Shown piece after piece: positions 1-7,791 of a stretch of DNA of 64,000 nucleotides (the first letter of the stretch is position 1; every line of letters begins with the position of its first letter). The stretch covers positions 1 through 64,000 of the forward strand of contig NZ_JADPKA010000004.1 in the NCBI RefSeq assembly GCF_023073715.1, read 5' to 3'. A model generated the notes under the pieces. It had not been told where the DNA came from. It worked only from the letters and a program-made list of their open reading frames with translations, and did no database searches. Made by a program: the position numbers and the translations under genes. Source of the stretch: Bradyrhizobium sp. 164 (GTDB taxonomy: Bacteria; Pseudomonadota; Alphaproteobacteria; Rhizobiales; Xanthobacteraceae).

Positions 1-1
1 C

Positions 2-490
2 ACCATCCTGAAAGTTGCAACCGAGATCGTGCGCCAGCAGGACGGCTTCTTCACCCATGGCGTGGCGCATTTGCGGCCGCTCAATCTGAAGGCTGTCGCA
101 GACGCCATCCAGATGCATGAATCCACGGTGTCGCGCGTTACCGCCAACAAATACATGGCGACCAATCGCGGCACGTTCGAGCTGAAATATTTCTTTACGG
201 CCTCAATCGCCTCGGCTGACGGCGGCGAGGCGCATTCCGCCGAAGCGGTACGTCACCACATCAAGCAGCTGATCGATTCGGAAGCGCCCACGGCAATCCT
301 GTCGGATGACACCATCGTGGAACGCTTGCGCGCTTCGGGCATTGATATTGCCCGCCGCACGGTCGCGAAGTACCGCGAAGCCATGCGCATTCCCTCTTCG
401 GTGCAACGCCGCCGCGACAAGCAGAGCGCTCTTGGTAACGTCCTCGCCACCGCAATGTCCGATCGCCCCCGCAACACCGAGCCGGCCTGA
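2..490 (+). CDS. rpoN: RNA polymerase sigma-54 factor, C-terminal part (5' end outside window)
   Basis: The open frame runs in from the left edge, so only the last ~162 residues are present. RpoN recognises -24/-12 promoters and needs an AAA+ enhancer-binding activator. Visible are the C-terminal DNA-binding segment (ESTVSRVTANKYM, then NRGTFELKYFF) and the diagnostic RpoN box ARRTVAKYREA near the end. The protein ends with a short variable tail rich in R, N and P. It is followed by hpf and ptsN, the usual rpoN neighbourhood in proteobacteria. Identification is secure; the true start cannot be seen. Confidence 0.96.
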   Translation, partial: TILKVATEIVRQQDGFFTHGVAHLRPLNLKAVADAIQMHESTVSRVTANKYMATNRGTFELKYFFTASIASADGGEAHSAEAVRHHIKQLIDSEAPTAILSDDTIVERLRASGIDIARRTVAKYREAMRIPSSVQRRRDKQSALGNVLATAMSDRPRNTEPA

Positions 491-573
491 TTGCGCTGGC
501 GCGAAATCGCGCTACTCTCGATGTCCCATCGAGACCGATCCAAGCTAGGCACTTGAACCAAGCGAGGCATCAC

Positions 574-1176
574 ATGACTCTTCGAATTTCGGGAAAGAGC
601 ATCAGCGTCGGCGAGGCCCTGCGCGGCCGCGTTGCCGACCGCACGGATGAGGTGCTGCGCAAATATTTCGACGGCAATTATTCCGGTCACATCACGCTGA
701 GCAAGGACGGCTTCGGCTTCCGCACCGATTGCGCGCTGCATCTCGATTCGGGAATCACGCTGGAGGCCGATTCGAACGCGCCGGACGCCTATGCCAGCGC
801 CGACCAGGCGCTGGTGATGATCGAGAAGCGGCTGCGCCGCTACAAGAATCGCCTCAAGGACCGTTCCGCCCGCAAGGCCCATGTCGCCTCCGAGGCGATG
901 GCTGCGCTCGATGCCACGAGCTATGTGCTCGAGGCGCCCGAAGGCGAGGACGAGGTCGCCGGCTACAGCCCCGTCATCATCGCCGAGCAAACCACCTCGC
1001 TGAAGCGCCTCTCGGTCAGCGAGGCCGTCATGGAACTCGACCTCAGCGGGGCGCCCTGCCTGGTCTTCCAGCACGGCTCCTCGGGCCGGGTGAACATCAT
1101 TTACCGCCGGGCGGATGGCAATGTCGGCTGGATCGACCCTCCGGGGGCCAAGGTGGACGGTAAGTCCGATGGTTAG
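574..1176 (+). CDS. hpf: Ribosome hibernation promoting factor, long form
   Basis: This 200-residue protein has an N-terminal S30AE/RaiA domain (roughly 1-105, starting MTLRISGKSISVG) and a C-terminal dimerisation domain (about 140-195, from SLKRLSVSEAVMELDLSG to GWIDP). Long HPF binds the decoding centre of idle 70S ribosomes and pairs them as inactive 100S dimers in stationary phase. The ATG at 574 is chosen because AGCGAGG lies just upstream and the S30AE domain starts immediately; an in-frame TTG at 553 would add seven residues without a family match. It sits between rpoN and ptsN, as in many rhizobia. Confidence 0.93.
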   Translation: MTLRISGKSISVGEALRGRVADRTDEVLRKYFDGNYSGHITLSKDGFGFRTDCALHLDSGITLEADSNAPDAYASADQALVMIEKRLRRYKNRLKDRSARKAHVASEAMAALDATSYVLEAPEGEDEVAGYSPVIIAEQTTSLKRLSVSEAVMELDLSGAPCLVFQHGSSGRVNIIYRRADGNVGWIDPPGAKVDGKSDG

Positions 1177-1396
1177 GTCCGAGACCCGGGCTCCGTACCA
1201 TCCCGGGCCTTTAACAATGTCCGTGGCAAAGCCGCACGCGGGAGTTGGCACCGGGATTGCGTTGGAGTAGAAGCGCCCCACATCAGGACCGGGGCTAAGT
1301 CCGCCTCCTGCTTCATGTTATTGACGTCGGCGCAGCTTGGTCTATCAAGCTGGCCAAATCGGAACCTGACGGCTTAATTCACCTCGGAAAGCTTCC

Positions 1397-1858
1397 ATGC
1401 CGATTACCGATCTGGTCGCACCCGAGGCGATTCTCCCGGCATTGAAAGTCAACAGCAAGAAGCAGGCGTTGCAGGAACTCGCGGCCAAGGCCGCCGAGCT
1501 GACCGGGCAGAACGAACGCTCCGTGTTCGAGGTCCTGCTTCAGCGCGAAAAGCTCGGCACCACCGCAGTCGGTTACGGCGTCGCCATTCCCCACGGCAAG
1601 CTGCCCAAGCTGGAAAAGATCTTTGGCCTGTTCGCGCGCCTCGATCGCCCGATCGATTTCGAATCGATGGACGGCCAGCCGGTCGATCTCGTCTTCCTGC
1701 TGCTCGCCCCCGAAGGCGCCGGCGCCGACCATCTCAAGGCACTCGCCCGCATCGCTCGCCTCTTGCGCGACCAGGACATCGCCAAGAAACTCCGCGCCTC
1801 GCGCGACGCCCAGGCGATCTATTCGGTGCTGGCCCTGCCGCCGGCGACGGCGGCTTGA
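1397..1858 (+). CDS. ptsN: Nitrogen-PTS enzyme IIA (PtsN, EIIA-Ntr)
   Basis: A single PTS EIIA type-2 domain fills the 153-residue protein. The phosphorylatable histidine is His66 in the motif YGVAIPHGKLP. EIIA-Ntr receives phosphate from NPr/EI-Ntr and acts as a regulator, not in sugar uptake, signalling nitrogen and potassium status to partner proteins. It lies about 220 bp after hpf in the rpoN-hpf-ptsN group, and the gap may hold its own promoter. Length and sequence match rhizobial PtsN closely. Confidence 0.95.
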   Translation: MPITDLVAPEAILPALKVNSKKQALQELAAKAAELTGQNERSVFEVLLQREKLGTTAVGYGVAIPHGKLPKLEKIFGLFARLDRPIDFESMDGQPVDLVFLLLAPEGAGADHLKALARIARLLRDQDIAKKLRASRDAQAIYSVLALPPATAA

Positions 1859-1883
1859 GCGTCATTGCCGACTCTAAGGGCGC

Positions 1884-1932
1884 GTGCCCCGGACGCAGCG
1901 CAGCGCTGGGCGTTGCAGCTTGTCCGGGACAC
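1884..1932. repeat. Imperfect inverted repeat, dispersed family
   Basis: The ends GTGCCCCGGAC and GTCCGGGACAC are near-perfect inverted copies. The left 24 bases reappear identically at 31706-31729, so this belongs to a dispersed intergenic palindromic family and is not only a local hairpin. Confidence 0.7.
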
Positions 1933-1997
1933 GAGAGTTAAGCCGCACTCCGCCGCGTTCGCAGTGACGACGCGCGAGACTGCATCTCCCGAAATGA

Positions 1998-2033
1998 AAA
2001 CGGGCACGCCTTCTCATGAAGGCATGCCCGTTT
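1998..2033 (-). terminator. Strong 16-bp stem-loop terminator between convergent units
   Basis: Arms at 1998-2013 and 2018-2033 pair over 16 positions with one mismatch around a TCAT loop. The A-rich and T-rich stem ends allow termination in both directions. It lies between ptsN (rightward) and the DUF1150/heat-shock unit (leftward). Confidence 0.75.
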
Positions 2034-2060
2034 GAAACCCTGTTCGCGCGACGCGCGTGC

Positions 2061-2333
2061 TCAGTGCACGCTCACCGCTTGCAGCTCGTTGCTCCAGGCA
2101 TTGGCGATCGCGGCTTCGCGGCTGTCGGTCAGCATGATCGGCGTGCCGTCGGCGGCGTGGAGCGCGAAGAGTTTTAAGCCCGGCGCGATTTTCGGTGCTT
2201 CGGGAAACAGGCCCGGCACGTCCTCCGAGCGGATCTGCTTCACATAGGCGATATGGCCTTCGCCGAGGGTTGCCAGCGTCTCGGGCGAGACATTCTTGGC
2301 TTCGTATTCGAACGCAACGTGACCTTCACTCAT
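2061..2333 (-). CDS. DUF1150 family protein
   Basis: This small 90-residue protein (start MSEGHVAFEYEAKNVS) matches the DUF1150 family, which is common in alphaproteobacteria and often lies next to small heat-shock genes. No signal peptide, membrane segment or catalytic motif is visible. The segment IAYVKQIRSEDVPGLFP is the recognisable core. It starts 50 bp after the hsp20 stop in the same direction, so the two are probably co-transcribed and heat-induced. Function is unknown; a role linked to protein quality control is inference from position only. Confidence 0.82.
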   Translation of the reverse strand: MSEGHVAFEYEAKNVSPETLATLGEGHIAYVKQIRSEDVPGLFPEAPKIAPGLKLFALHAADGTPIMLTDSREAAIANAWSNELQAVSVH

Positions 2334-2383
2334 GGTCTCGACTCCTCTGGAACACTAAGCGGTCGAGTCCGCTACTCGTTCCA

Positions 2384-2809
2384 TTATTCGTGTTCATTGA
2401 TAGCGATTGTCTTAACGATCCTCTCCGGTTCAGGCCGGGCCAGATCGACCGACAACAGCCCGTTCTTCAGATCCGCACCCAGCACCAGCATCCCCTCCGC
2501 CAGCACGAAGGTGCGCTGGAAGTGGCGGGCGGCGATCCCGCGATGGATGTATTGCCGGGTCTTGTCGTCCTGCTGCCGCCCGCGGATCACGAGCTGGTTT
2601 TCCTCAATAGTTACATCGAGTTGGTCGCGGGTGAAGCCGGCGACCGCCAGCGTGATGCGCAAACGCTCGGGCTGGCCGTCCGACCGGTCGCACCTCTCGA
2701 TATTGTAGGGAGGATAACCGTCGGCACCTTTGACGACCCGATCGAGCACGCGCTCGATCTCGTCGAAGCCCAGCAGGAAGGGACTGGAGAGCGTTGGAAC
2801 ACGAGACAT
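2384..2809 (-). CDS. Hsp20/IbpA-type small heat-shock protein
   Basis: The 141-residue protein has a short N-terminal arm (with FLLGFDEIERVLDRV), an alpha-crystallin domain from about 35 to 125 (YPPYNIER, then LVIRGRQQDD) and a short C-terminal tail. It is an ATP-independent holdase that keeps denatured proteins refoldable. Bradyrhizobium carries several such genes (class A, IbpA-like). The mRNA leader immediately upstream carries a ROSE-type thermometer hairpin, so translation is probably released by heat. DUF1150 follows in the same unit. Confidence 0.93.
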   Translation of the reverse strand: MSRVPTLSSPFLLGFDEIERVLDRVVKGADGYPPYNIERCDRSDGQPERLRITLAVAGFTRDQLDVTIEENQLVIRGRQQDDKTRQYIHRGIAARHFQRTFVLAEGMLVLGADLKNGLLSVDLARPEPERIVKTIAINEHE

Positions 2810-2920
2810 AGTTTACAAAGTCCTCGCAGAAGCGACTTTGGTGTGTCGGAGCCCGCAAGCGGCACCCCTTGGTCAGCAATATGGGCATATCCCCGTGTGG
2901 GTTCAAGCAGGTAGCAGGAG
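2810..2920 (-). promoter_or_regulatory. ROSE-type RNA thermometer in the hsp20 leader
   Basis: On the transcript strand the last hairpin occupies 2839 to 2817: the arm AAAGUC-GCU pairs with AGGACUUU around UCUG-CG. It contains the ROSE signature UYGCU (here UCGCU) pairing with the Shine-Dalgarno AGGA (2824-2821) and leaving one G opposite nothing, as in characterised ROSE elements. The ATG follows 11 nt after AGGA. Further weak hairpins lie upstream to about 2920; their limits are uncertain. Confidence 0.78.
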
Positions 2921-2980
2921 CCCTGCACAGGTGGCATTCCCGCATGTGATGCGCTTTGCTTCGCGCCGGGCGTTTCCACA

Positions 2981-3030
2981 TCGTCATGGCCGGGGCATGG
3001 CCGTCCGTAGGACGGCGTCGCTACCGCTCG
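2981..3030. repeat. Short palindromic intergenic element
   Basis: This stretch holds GTCATGGCCGGGGCATGGCCGT followed by the hairpin CCGTCC-gta-GGACGG. This type of sequence is familiar as a scattered intergenic element in Bradyrhizobium genomes. The rest of 2921-3120 shows no gene. Confidence 0.45.
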
Positions 3031-3120
3031 CCGATATCCCCCACGACCTTTCTCTCGACAGCCAGAGCAACGCCCGGGACAAGTTCGGGGACGGCAAATT
3101 GCAGGCCGATTTATGTCAAT

Positions 3121-3158
3121 GAAAACAAGGCCCCGCTACTGTGCATGGGGTTGTTTTC
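3121..3158 (-). terminator. Terminator hairpin after ugpC
   Basis: GAAAACAA plus CCCC at 3121-3134 pairs with GGGG plus TTGTTTTC at 3147-3158, with a GG bulge. Read leftward, the distal arm ends in U-rich sequence. It lies 34 bp past the ugpC stop and probably ends the ugpBAEC transcript. Confidence 0.65.
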
Positions 3159-3191
3159 GCACTTTTTGTTAGCTGTCCCTTCGGAACCCGG

Positions 3192-4277
3192 TCAGGCTTC
3201 CAACCGCTTCCGCCCATCGCCGCTGAACAAATGCAGCTTTTGGCGAACCGCTGCGACGCGGATCTGCTGGCCGATGGCTGGCGCCTCGGTTCCGGGAAGG
3301 CGGACGATGACCTCGCCGGGCGGCAGCTCGCCGGGCGTGGCGGCGACGCGCTGGTCTTCCTGAGCCCGCGAGCCGTAGACGAAGGTTTCGGCGCCGACGC
3401 GTTCGATCGCTTCAACGGTAAGTGGCAGCGCGACGCCGCCGGCGGGCGTCTGGTCGGTGATGACGAAGTCTTCGGGACGGATGCCGAGGATGCCGGCTTC
3501 GCCCGCGCTGCCGCCGAGCTGCGACTTGATCTCGTCGGGACGGGTGGACATCAGGTTCATCGGCGGCGCGCCGATGAAAGAGGCGACGAAGGTCGTGGCC
3601 GGCTTTTGGTAGATCGCGAGGGGATTGCCGACCTGCTCGACCTGGCCGCCATTCATCACCACCAGAATATCGGCGAGCGTCATCGCCTCGAGCTGGTCAT
3701 GGGTGACGTAGATCGACGTCGTGTTGAGCCGGCGCTGCAATCTGCGGATCTCGACGCGCATCGCGATGCGCAGCTTGGCATCGAGATTGGAGAGCGGTTC
3801 GTCGAACAGAAACACCTTCGGCTGGCGCACGATGGCGCGGCCCATGGCGACGCGCTGGCGCTGGCCGCCGGAAAGCTGGCGCGGCTTGCGCTCCAGCATG
3901 GCGGAGAGCTCGAGCACGCGCGCCGCTTCCCCGACGCGGGTCTTGATCTCGGCTTCCGCCATTCCGCGGTTGCGCAGGCCATAGGCCATGTTGTTGTAGA
4001 CGCTCATATGCGGATAGAGCGCGTAGTTCTGAAACACCATCGCGATGTCGCGATCGGCGGGCTCGATCTGGTTGACGACGCGGCCGCCGATGTCGATCTC
4101 GCCGCCGGTGACAGTCTCCAGCCCCGCGACCATGCGCAGCAAGGTCGACTTGCCGCAGCCGGACGGGCCGACCAGCACGCAGAACTGGCCGTCGCCGACA
4201 TCGACGTCGATGCCCTTGATGGCTTCGAAGCCGCCGGGATAGGTCTTGCGAACGTTGCGCAGGGTGACGTTAGCCAT
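3192..4277 (-). CDS. ugpC: sn-glycerol-3-phosphate importer ATP-binding protein UgpC
   Basis: The 361-residue protein is an ABC ATPase of the MalK/UgpC group. Visible are Walker [10 protein letters not shown] (37-45), the Q-loop [13 protein letters not shown], signature LSGGQRQR (135-142), Walker B VFLFDEP (155-161), and a C-terminal TOBE/regulatory domain (about 240-355). It hydrolyses ATP to drive import of glycerol-3-phosphate or its diesters through UgpA/UgpE. It is the last gene of ugpB-ugpA-ugpE-ugpC, 20 bp after ugpE. MalK-like ATPases are alike in sequence, so the substrate is assigned from the operon. Confidence 0.92.
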   Translation of the reverse strand: MANVTLRNVRKTYPGGFEAIKGIDVDVGDGQFCVLVGPSGCGKSTLLRMVAGLETVTGGEIDIGGRVVNQIEPADRDIAMVFQNYALYPHMSVYNNMAYGLRNRGMAEAEIKTRVGEAARVLELSAMLERKPRQLSGGQRQRVAMGRAIVRQPKVFLFDEPLSNLDAKLRIAMRVEIRRLQRRLNTTSIYVTHDQLEAMTLADILVVMNGGQVEQVGNPLAIYQKPATTFVASFIGAPPMNLMSTRPDEIKSQLGGSAGEAGILGIRPEDFVITDQTPAGGVALPLTVEAIERVGAETFVYGSRAQEDQRVAATPGELPPGEVIVRLPGTEAPAIGQQIRVAAVRQKLHLFSGDGRKRLEA

Positions 4278-4297
4278 GAAAACTCACTTGCAAGAAC

Positions 4298-5146
4298 CTA
4301 CTTCTCCGTCTCGACCAGGCCGCGCACGAACAGCTTCTGCATGGCGACGACGACGAACACCGGCGGCAGCATGGCCAGCACGGCAGTTGCCATCACGATC
4401 GGCCATTCGGTCAGCGCGTCGGTGGTGGTGATCATCTTGCGGATGCCGATCTGGATCGTCTGCATGTCGTCGCGGGTGGTGATCAGCAGCGGCCAGAGAT
4501 ATTGATTCCAGCCGAGGATGAACAGGATGACGAACAGCGCCGCCATGTTGGTGCGCGACAGCGGCAACAGCGTATCCCAGAAGAAGCGCAAGGGACCGGC
4601 GCCGTCGATCCGCGAGGCTTCCAAAAGCTCGTCCGGCACGGTCATGAAGAACTGGCGGAACAGCAGCGTTGCGGTGGCCGACGCGATCAGCGGCAGCGAC
4701 AGGCCGGCATAGCTGTCGAGCATGTGCAGATCGGCGACGATCTTGTAGGTGGGATAGATGCGCACCTCGACCGGCAGCATCAGGGTGATGAAGATCAGCC
4801 AGAAGATCGGCATCCGGAACGGAAAGCGGAAATACACGATCGCATAGGCCGAGATGATCGAGATCGCGATCTTGCCGACCGCGATCAAGAGCGCCATCAC
4901 CAGCGAGTTCAGCATCATGTTGCCGACCGGCTCCCGGGTCGAGCCGCTCGTGCCGATGAAGATCGTCTGGTAGTAAGTCTTGAAGAAATGACCGCCTGGC
5001 AGCAGCGACATCTGTCCGTTCGCGATCAGCGCGTTGTCCTGGGTCGAGGCGACGATCGCGATGTAGACGGGGAAGGCGACGATCGCGATCCCGATCCAGA
5101 GGATGATATGAGCGACGTAGCGCCGAAAGCCTTCTTCCTCGACCAT
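4298..5146 (-). CDS. ugpE: sn-glycerol-3-phosphate ABC permease UgpE
   Basis: The 282-residue inner-membrane permease has six predicted hydrophobic helices and the EAA loop EASRIDGAGPLRFFWDTLLP that docks with the ATPase. The first helix is IILWIGIAIVAFPVYIAIVAS. It pairs with UgpA to form the translocation channel. Its ATG overlaps the ugpA stop by one base (TGATG), which points to coupled translation. The segment LPGGHFFKTYY and the overall length match UgpE-type permeases. Confidence 0.92.
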   Translation of the reverse strand: MVEEEGFRRYVAHIILWIGIAIVAFPVYIAIVASTQDNALIANGQMSLLPGGHFFKTYYQTIFIGTSGSTREPVGNMMLNSLVMALLIAVGKIAISIISAYAIVYFRFPFRMPIFWLIFITLMLPVEVRIYPTYKIVADLHMLDSYAGLSLPLIASATATLLFRQFFMTVPDELLEASRIDGAGPLRFFWDTLLPLSRTNMAALFVILFILGWNQYLWPLLITTRDDMQTIQIGIRKMITTTDALTEWPIVMATAVLAMLPPVFVVVAMQKLFVRGLVETEK

Positions 5147-6027
5147 CAGTAGGTCACCTTGCGTTCGACGAAGCGGAACTGGATTCCCGTCAGCACGATC
5201 ACCATGATCATCAGGATCACCGATTGCGCCGCGGAGCTGCCGAGATTGCCGCCGAGCAGGCCGTCGGAATAGACCTTGTAGACCAGCGTCTCCGTCGACT
5301 TGCCGGGACCGCCGCGGGTCATGGTGTCGATGATGCCGAACGTGTCGAAGAAGGCGTAGACGATGTTGACGACCAAAAGGAAGAAGATGGTCGGCGACAG
5401 CAGCGGGAAGGTCACGGTCCAGAACCTGCGCATCGGGCGCGCGCCGTCGATCGCGGCGGCCTCCAGCACGCTTCGCGGGATGCTCTGCAGGCCCGCGAGG
5501 AAGAACAGGAAATTATAGGAGATCTGCTTCCAGGCGGCGGCGAGGATGATCAGCGTTGCGGCCTGGTCGCCGTCGAGCAGCGGATTCCAGTCGATGCCCA
5601 GGACGCGCAAATAACGCGAGAGCACGCCCAGCGAGGGATGCAGCATGAAAATCCAGAGCACGCCGACGACCGGCGGCGCCACCGCATAGGGCCAGATCAG
5701 CAGCGTGCGGTAGAGCATCGAGCCGCGCAGCGGCTTGTCCGCCATCACGGCGAGGAGCAGCGCAAAGGATAGCGATGAGACCGCGATGGCGAACGAGAAG
5801 AAGAAGGTCCGCACGATCGCTTCGAAATAGGCGCGGTCCTGCAGAAGCTCGAGATAGTTGTCGAACCAGACGAAGCTCGTCGAAAGACCGAAGGCGTCCT
5901 GGAGCAGGAAGGACTGGATCACTGCCTGCAACGCCGGCCAGTAGAAGAAAATCAGGACGATCGCGAGCTGCGGCGCAACCAGCGCGTAGGGCAATAGCTT
6001 CGATTGGAAAATGGCTTGCTTTTGCAT
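5146..6027 (-). CDS. ugpA: sn-glycerol-3-phosphate ABC permease UgpA
   Basis: The 293-residue inner-membrane permease has about six hydrophobic helices. The N-terminal segment [20 protein letters not shown] forms helix 1, and the EAA motif is [17 protein letters not shown]. The stretch [16 protein letters not shown] is typical of UgpA-type permeases. It forms the heterodimeric channel with UgpE. It lies 49 bp after ugpB and before ugpE in the same unit. Confidence 0.92.
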   Translation of the reverse strand: MQKQAIFQSKLLPYALVAPQLAIVLIFFYWPALQAVIQSFLLQDAFGLSTSFVWFDNYLELLQDRAYFEAIVRTFFFSFAIAVSSLSFALLLAVMADKPLRGSMLYRTLLIWPYAVAPPVVGVLWIFMLHPSLGVLSRYLRVLGIDWNPLLDGDQAATLIILAAAWKQISYNFLFFLAGLQSIPRSVLEAAAIDGARPMRRFWTVTFPLLSPTIFFLLVVNIVYAFFDTFGIIDTMTRGGPGKSTETLVYKVYSDGLLGGNLGSSAAQSVILMIMVIVLTGIQFRFVERKVTY

Positions 6028-6076
6028 GATGCGCGCAGGAGCGGCAGGCCGGGTTACCGGCCTGCCGCCGATCGCC

Positions 6077-7393
6077 TCACTTCACGGCGGTCTTTTCGAA
6101 CTGCCGCAGCATCGTGTTGCCGCGTTCGACCGCGGCATCGAGCGCCTGCTTGGCGGTCTTCTTGCCGGCGAGCGCCTGCTCGATCTCTTCCGACCAGACG
6201 TCACGGAGCTGCACCATGTTGCCAAGGCGCAGGCCGCGGGAATTCTCGGTCGGCTCCTTATTGGTCAGCTCGAGCAGCGGGGTCTCGAGATAGGGCTGGT
6301 CCTTGTAGAAGCCTTCCGCCTTGGCCTTCTCATAGGCCGCCTTGGTGATCGGCAGATAGCCGGAGGCCTTGTGGATGTAGACTTGGCGGTCGGTGTCGGA
6401 CAGGAAGCCCAGGAATTTCGCGACGCCCTTGTACTCGTCGGCCGACTTGCCGCCCATCACCCAGAGCGAGGCGCCGCCGATGATCGAGTTCTGCGGTGCG
6501 CCCTTGACGTCGGGATAATAGGGCATCGGCACGGCGGTGAAGGCGAACTTGGCTTGCGCCTTGACGTTGCCGAAGAACGCCGAGGAGGTCAGATAGAGCG
6601 GGCATTCACCTGACGTGAAGCGGCCTTCGCCGGTGTTGGTGCGGCCGGCATAATCGTAGGTCTTGTCCTTCTGGAGCTCGACCAGCTTCTCGAGGTGCTT
6701 GACCTGAAGCGGGCCGTTGAATTCGAGCACGGTGTCGAAGCCGTCGAGGCCGTTGGCCTTGGTCGACAGCGGCACGTTGTGCCAGGCGGAGAGCTGTTCG
6801 AGATTGACCCAGGTGACCCAGGAATTGGAGAAGCCGCAGGTGGGGTGGCCGTTGTCGTGCAGCTTCTTGGCGACATCGAACACTTCAGGCCAGGTCTTCG
6901 GGATTGCGACGTTCGCCTTCTTCAGCTCGTCGAGGTTGACCCACATCACCGTCGACGACGAGTTGAACGGGAAGGACAGCATCTCGCCCTTCGAGGTCGA
7001 GTAATAGCCGGTGATCGCGGGCAGGTAGGCCTTCGGATCGAACTTCTCGCCGGTCTCGGCCATCAGCTTGTAGACCGGCTTCACCGCGCCGGTCGCCGCC
7101 ATCATGGTGGCGGTGCCGACCTCGAACACCTGCATGATGTGCGGCGCATTGCCGGCGCGGAAGGCCGCGATGCCGGCGTTCATCGTGTCGGGGTAGTTGC
7201 CCTTGTAGGTCGGGATTACCTTGTAGTCGCTCTGCGACGCGTTGAAGTCGGTGGCGAGCTTGACGATGACGTCGTTGTTGGCGCCGGTCATCGCGTGCCA
7301 CCACTGGATGTCGGTCACGGCCAGGGCCGGCGAGGCCATCATGCCGACCGTGACTGCGACAGCCGCAGCCGCACCAAAATGTCGAAGAGCCAT
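6077..7393 (-). CDS. ugpB: sn-glycerol-3-phosphate periplasmic binding protein UgpB
   Basis: The 438-residue solute-binding protein (ABC family 1) has an N-terminal signal peptide: MALRHFG, a hydrophobic core, then SPALA with probable cleavage before VTDIQWWH. The mature start [15 protein letters not shown] is characteristic of UgpB. It captures glycerol-3-phosphate in the periplasm and delivers it to UgpAE. The ATG at 7393 is preferred because GGGAGG lies eight bases upstream; an in-frame TTG is adjacent. A PHO box lies about 50 bp upstream, so phosphate starvation probably induces the operon. Confidence 0.94.
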   Translation of the reverse strand: MALRHFGAAAAVAVTVGMMASPALAVTDIQWWHAMTGANNDVIVKLATDFNASQSDYKVIPTYKGNYPDTMNAGIAAFRAGNAPHIMQVFEVGTATMMAATGAVKPVYKLMAETGEKFDPKAYLPAITGYYSTSKGEMLSFPFNSSSTVMWVNLDELKKANVAIPKTWPEVFDVAKKLHDNGHPTCGFSNSWVTWVNLEQLSAWHNVPLSTKANGLDGFDTVLEFNGPLQVKHLEKLVELQKDKTYDYAGRTNTGEGRFTSGECPLYLTSSAFFGNVKAQAKFAFTAVPMPYYPDVKGAPQNSIIGGASLWVMGGKSADEYKGVAKFLGFLSDTDRQVYIHKASGYLPITKAAYEKAKAEGFYKDQPYLETPLLELTNKEPTENSRGLRLGNMVQLRDVWSEEIEQALAGKKTAKQALDAAVERGNTMLRQFEKTAVK

Positions 7394-7447
7394 CAAGAAA
7401 ACCTCCCTTGCCCGTCAATAAAGAAGCGCTTGCGCTAGCAGTGCCAC

Positions 7448-7465
7448 ATGACGTTCACATGACTG
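7448..7465 (-). promoter_or_regulatory. PHO box (PhoB site) upstream of ugpB
   Basis: On the ugp strand the site reads CAGTCAT-GTGA-ACGTCAT. This is two 7-bp direct repeats separated by 4 bp, so GTCAT recurs with the 11-bp period of the PhoB consensus CTGTCAT-N4-CTGTCAT. It lies 54 bp before the ugpB ATG. The ugp operons are classical Pho-regulon members. Confidence 0.72.
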
Positions 7466-7630
7466 TGTAAGCGGCCGAAACGAAAGCGGCAAGCGCTGGA
7501 AAAGGGAAGCCGGAAAATAGGCGAAGGCGTGCGGGAGACCGCGCCGTGCGTTCGCGCTGCACACGCGTGCTCGCGCCGCAGTGCGGCATTGGATGACGTG
7601 AGTTGTCCATCAGGCGGCGATCTCGAACAC

Positions 7631-7650
7631 CTCTCCCGCTTGCGGGAGAG
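7631..7650. repeat. CTCTCCCGC palindromic repeat, copy 1
   Basis: CTCTCCCGCT and its inverse TGCGGGAGAG form a near-perfect palindrome, followed by GTCGCGCCGAAGGCGCGGGTGA. Related copies occur at 7724, 42601 and 56974. The 395-bp space between ugpB and the CoA-transferase (7394-7791) holds the PHO box, this copy and copy 2, and no gene. Confidence 0.75.
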
Positions 7651-7723
7651 GTCGCGCCGAAGGCGCGGGTGACTGCTCTCTCCGCTTGGGGATTGTCCCG
7701 TTCTGGAGACGCCCTCTCCCCAA

Positions 7724-7746
7724 CCCTCCCCCGCAAGCGGGGAGGG
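7724..7746. repeat. CCCTCCCC palindromic repeat, copy 2 (opposite order)
   Basis: CCCTCCCCCGC pairs with GCGGGGAGGG around a short AA-containing loop. It sits about 75 bp from copy 1 and about 45 bp past the end of the leftward CoA-transferase gene, where it could also act as a transcription stop. Confidence 0.7.
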
Positions 7747-7791
7747 AGCGCACCGCCGTTGCGGCAACGCTGAAGTCTATTTCACGAGGCC

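Noticed and set aside
253-1281. 342-codon open frame on the minus strand opposite rpoN/hpf
   Set aside because: It overlaps two well-supported genes and has a low-complexity Arg/Ala/Gly composition typical of antisense frames in GC-rich DNA.
3141-4505. 454-codon plus-strand frame opposite ugpC and ugpE
   Set aside because: The composition mirrors the antisense of an ABC ATPase and no motif is present; ugpC and ugpE are secure on the other strand.
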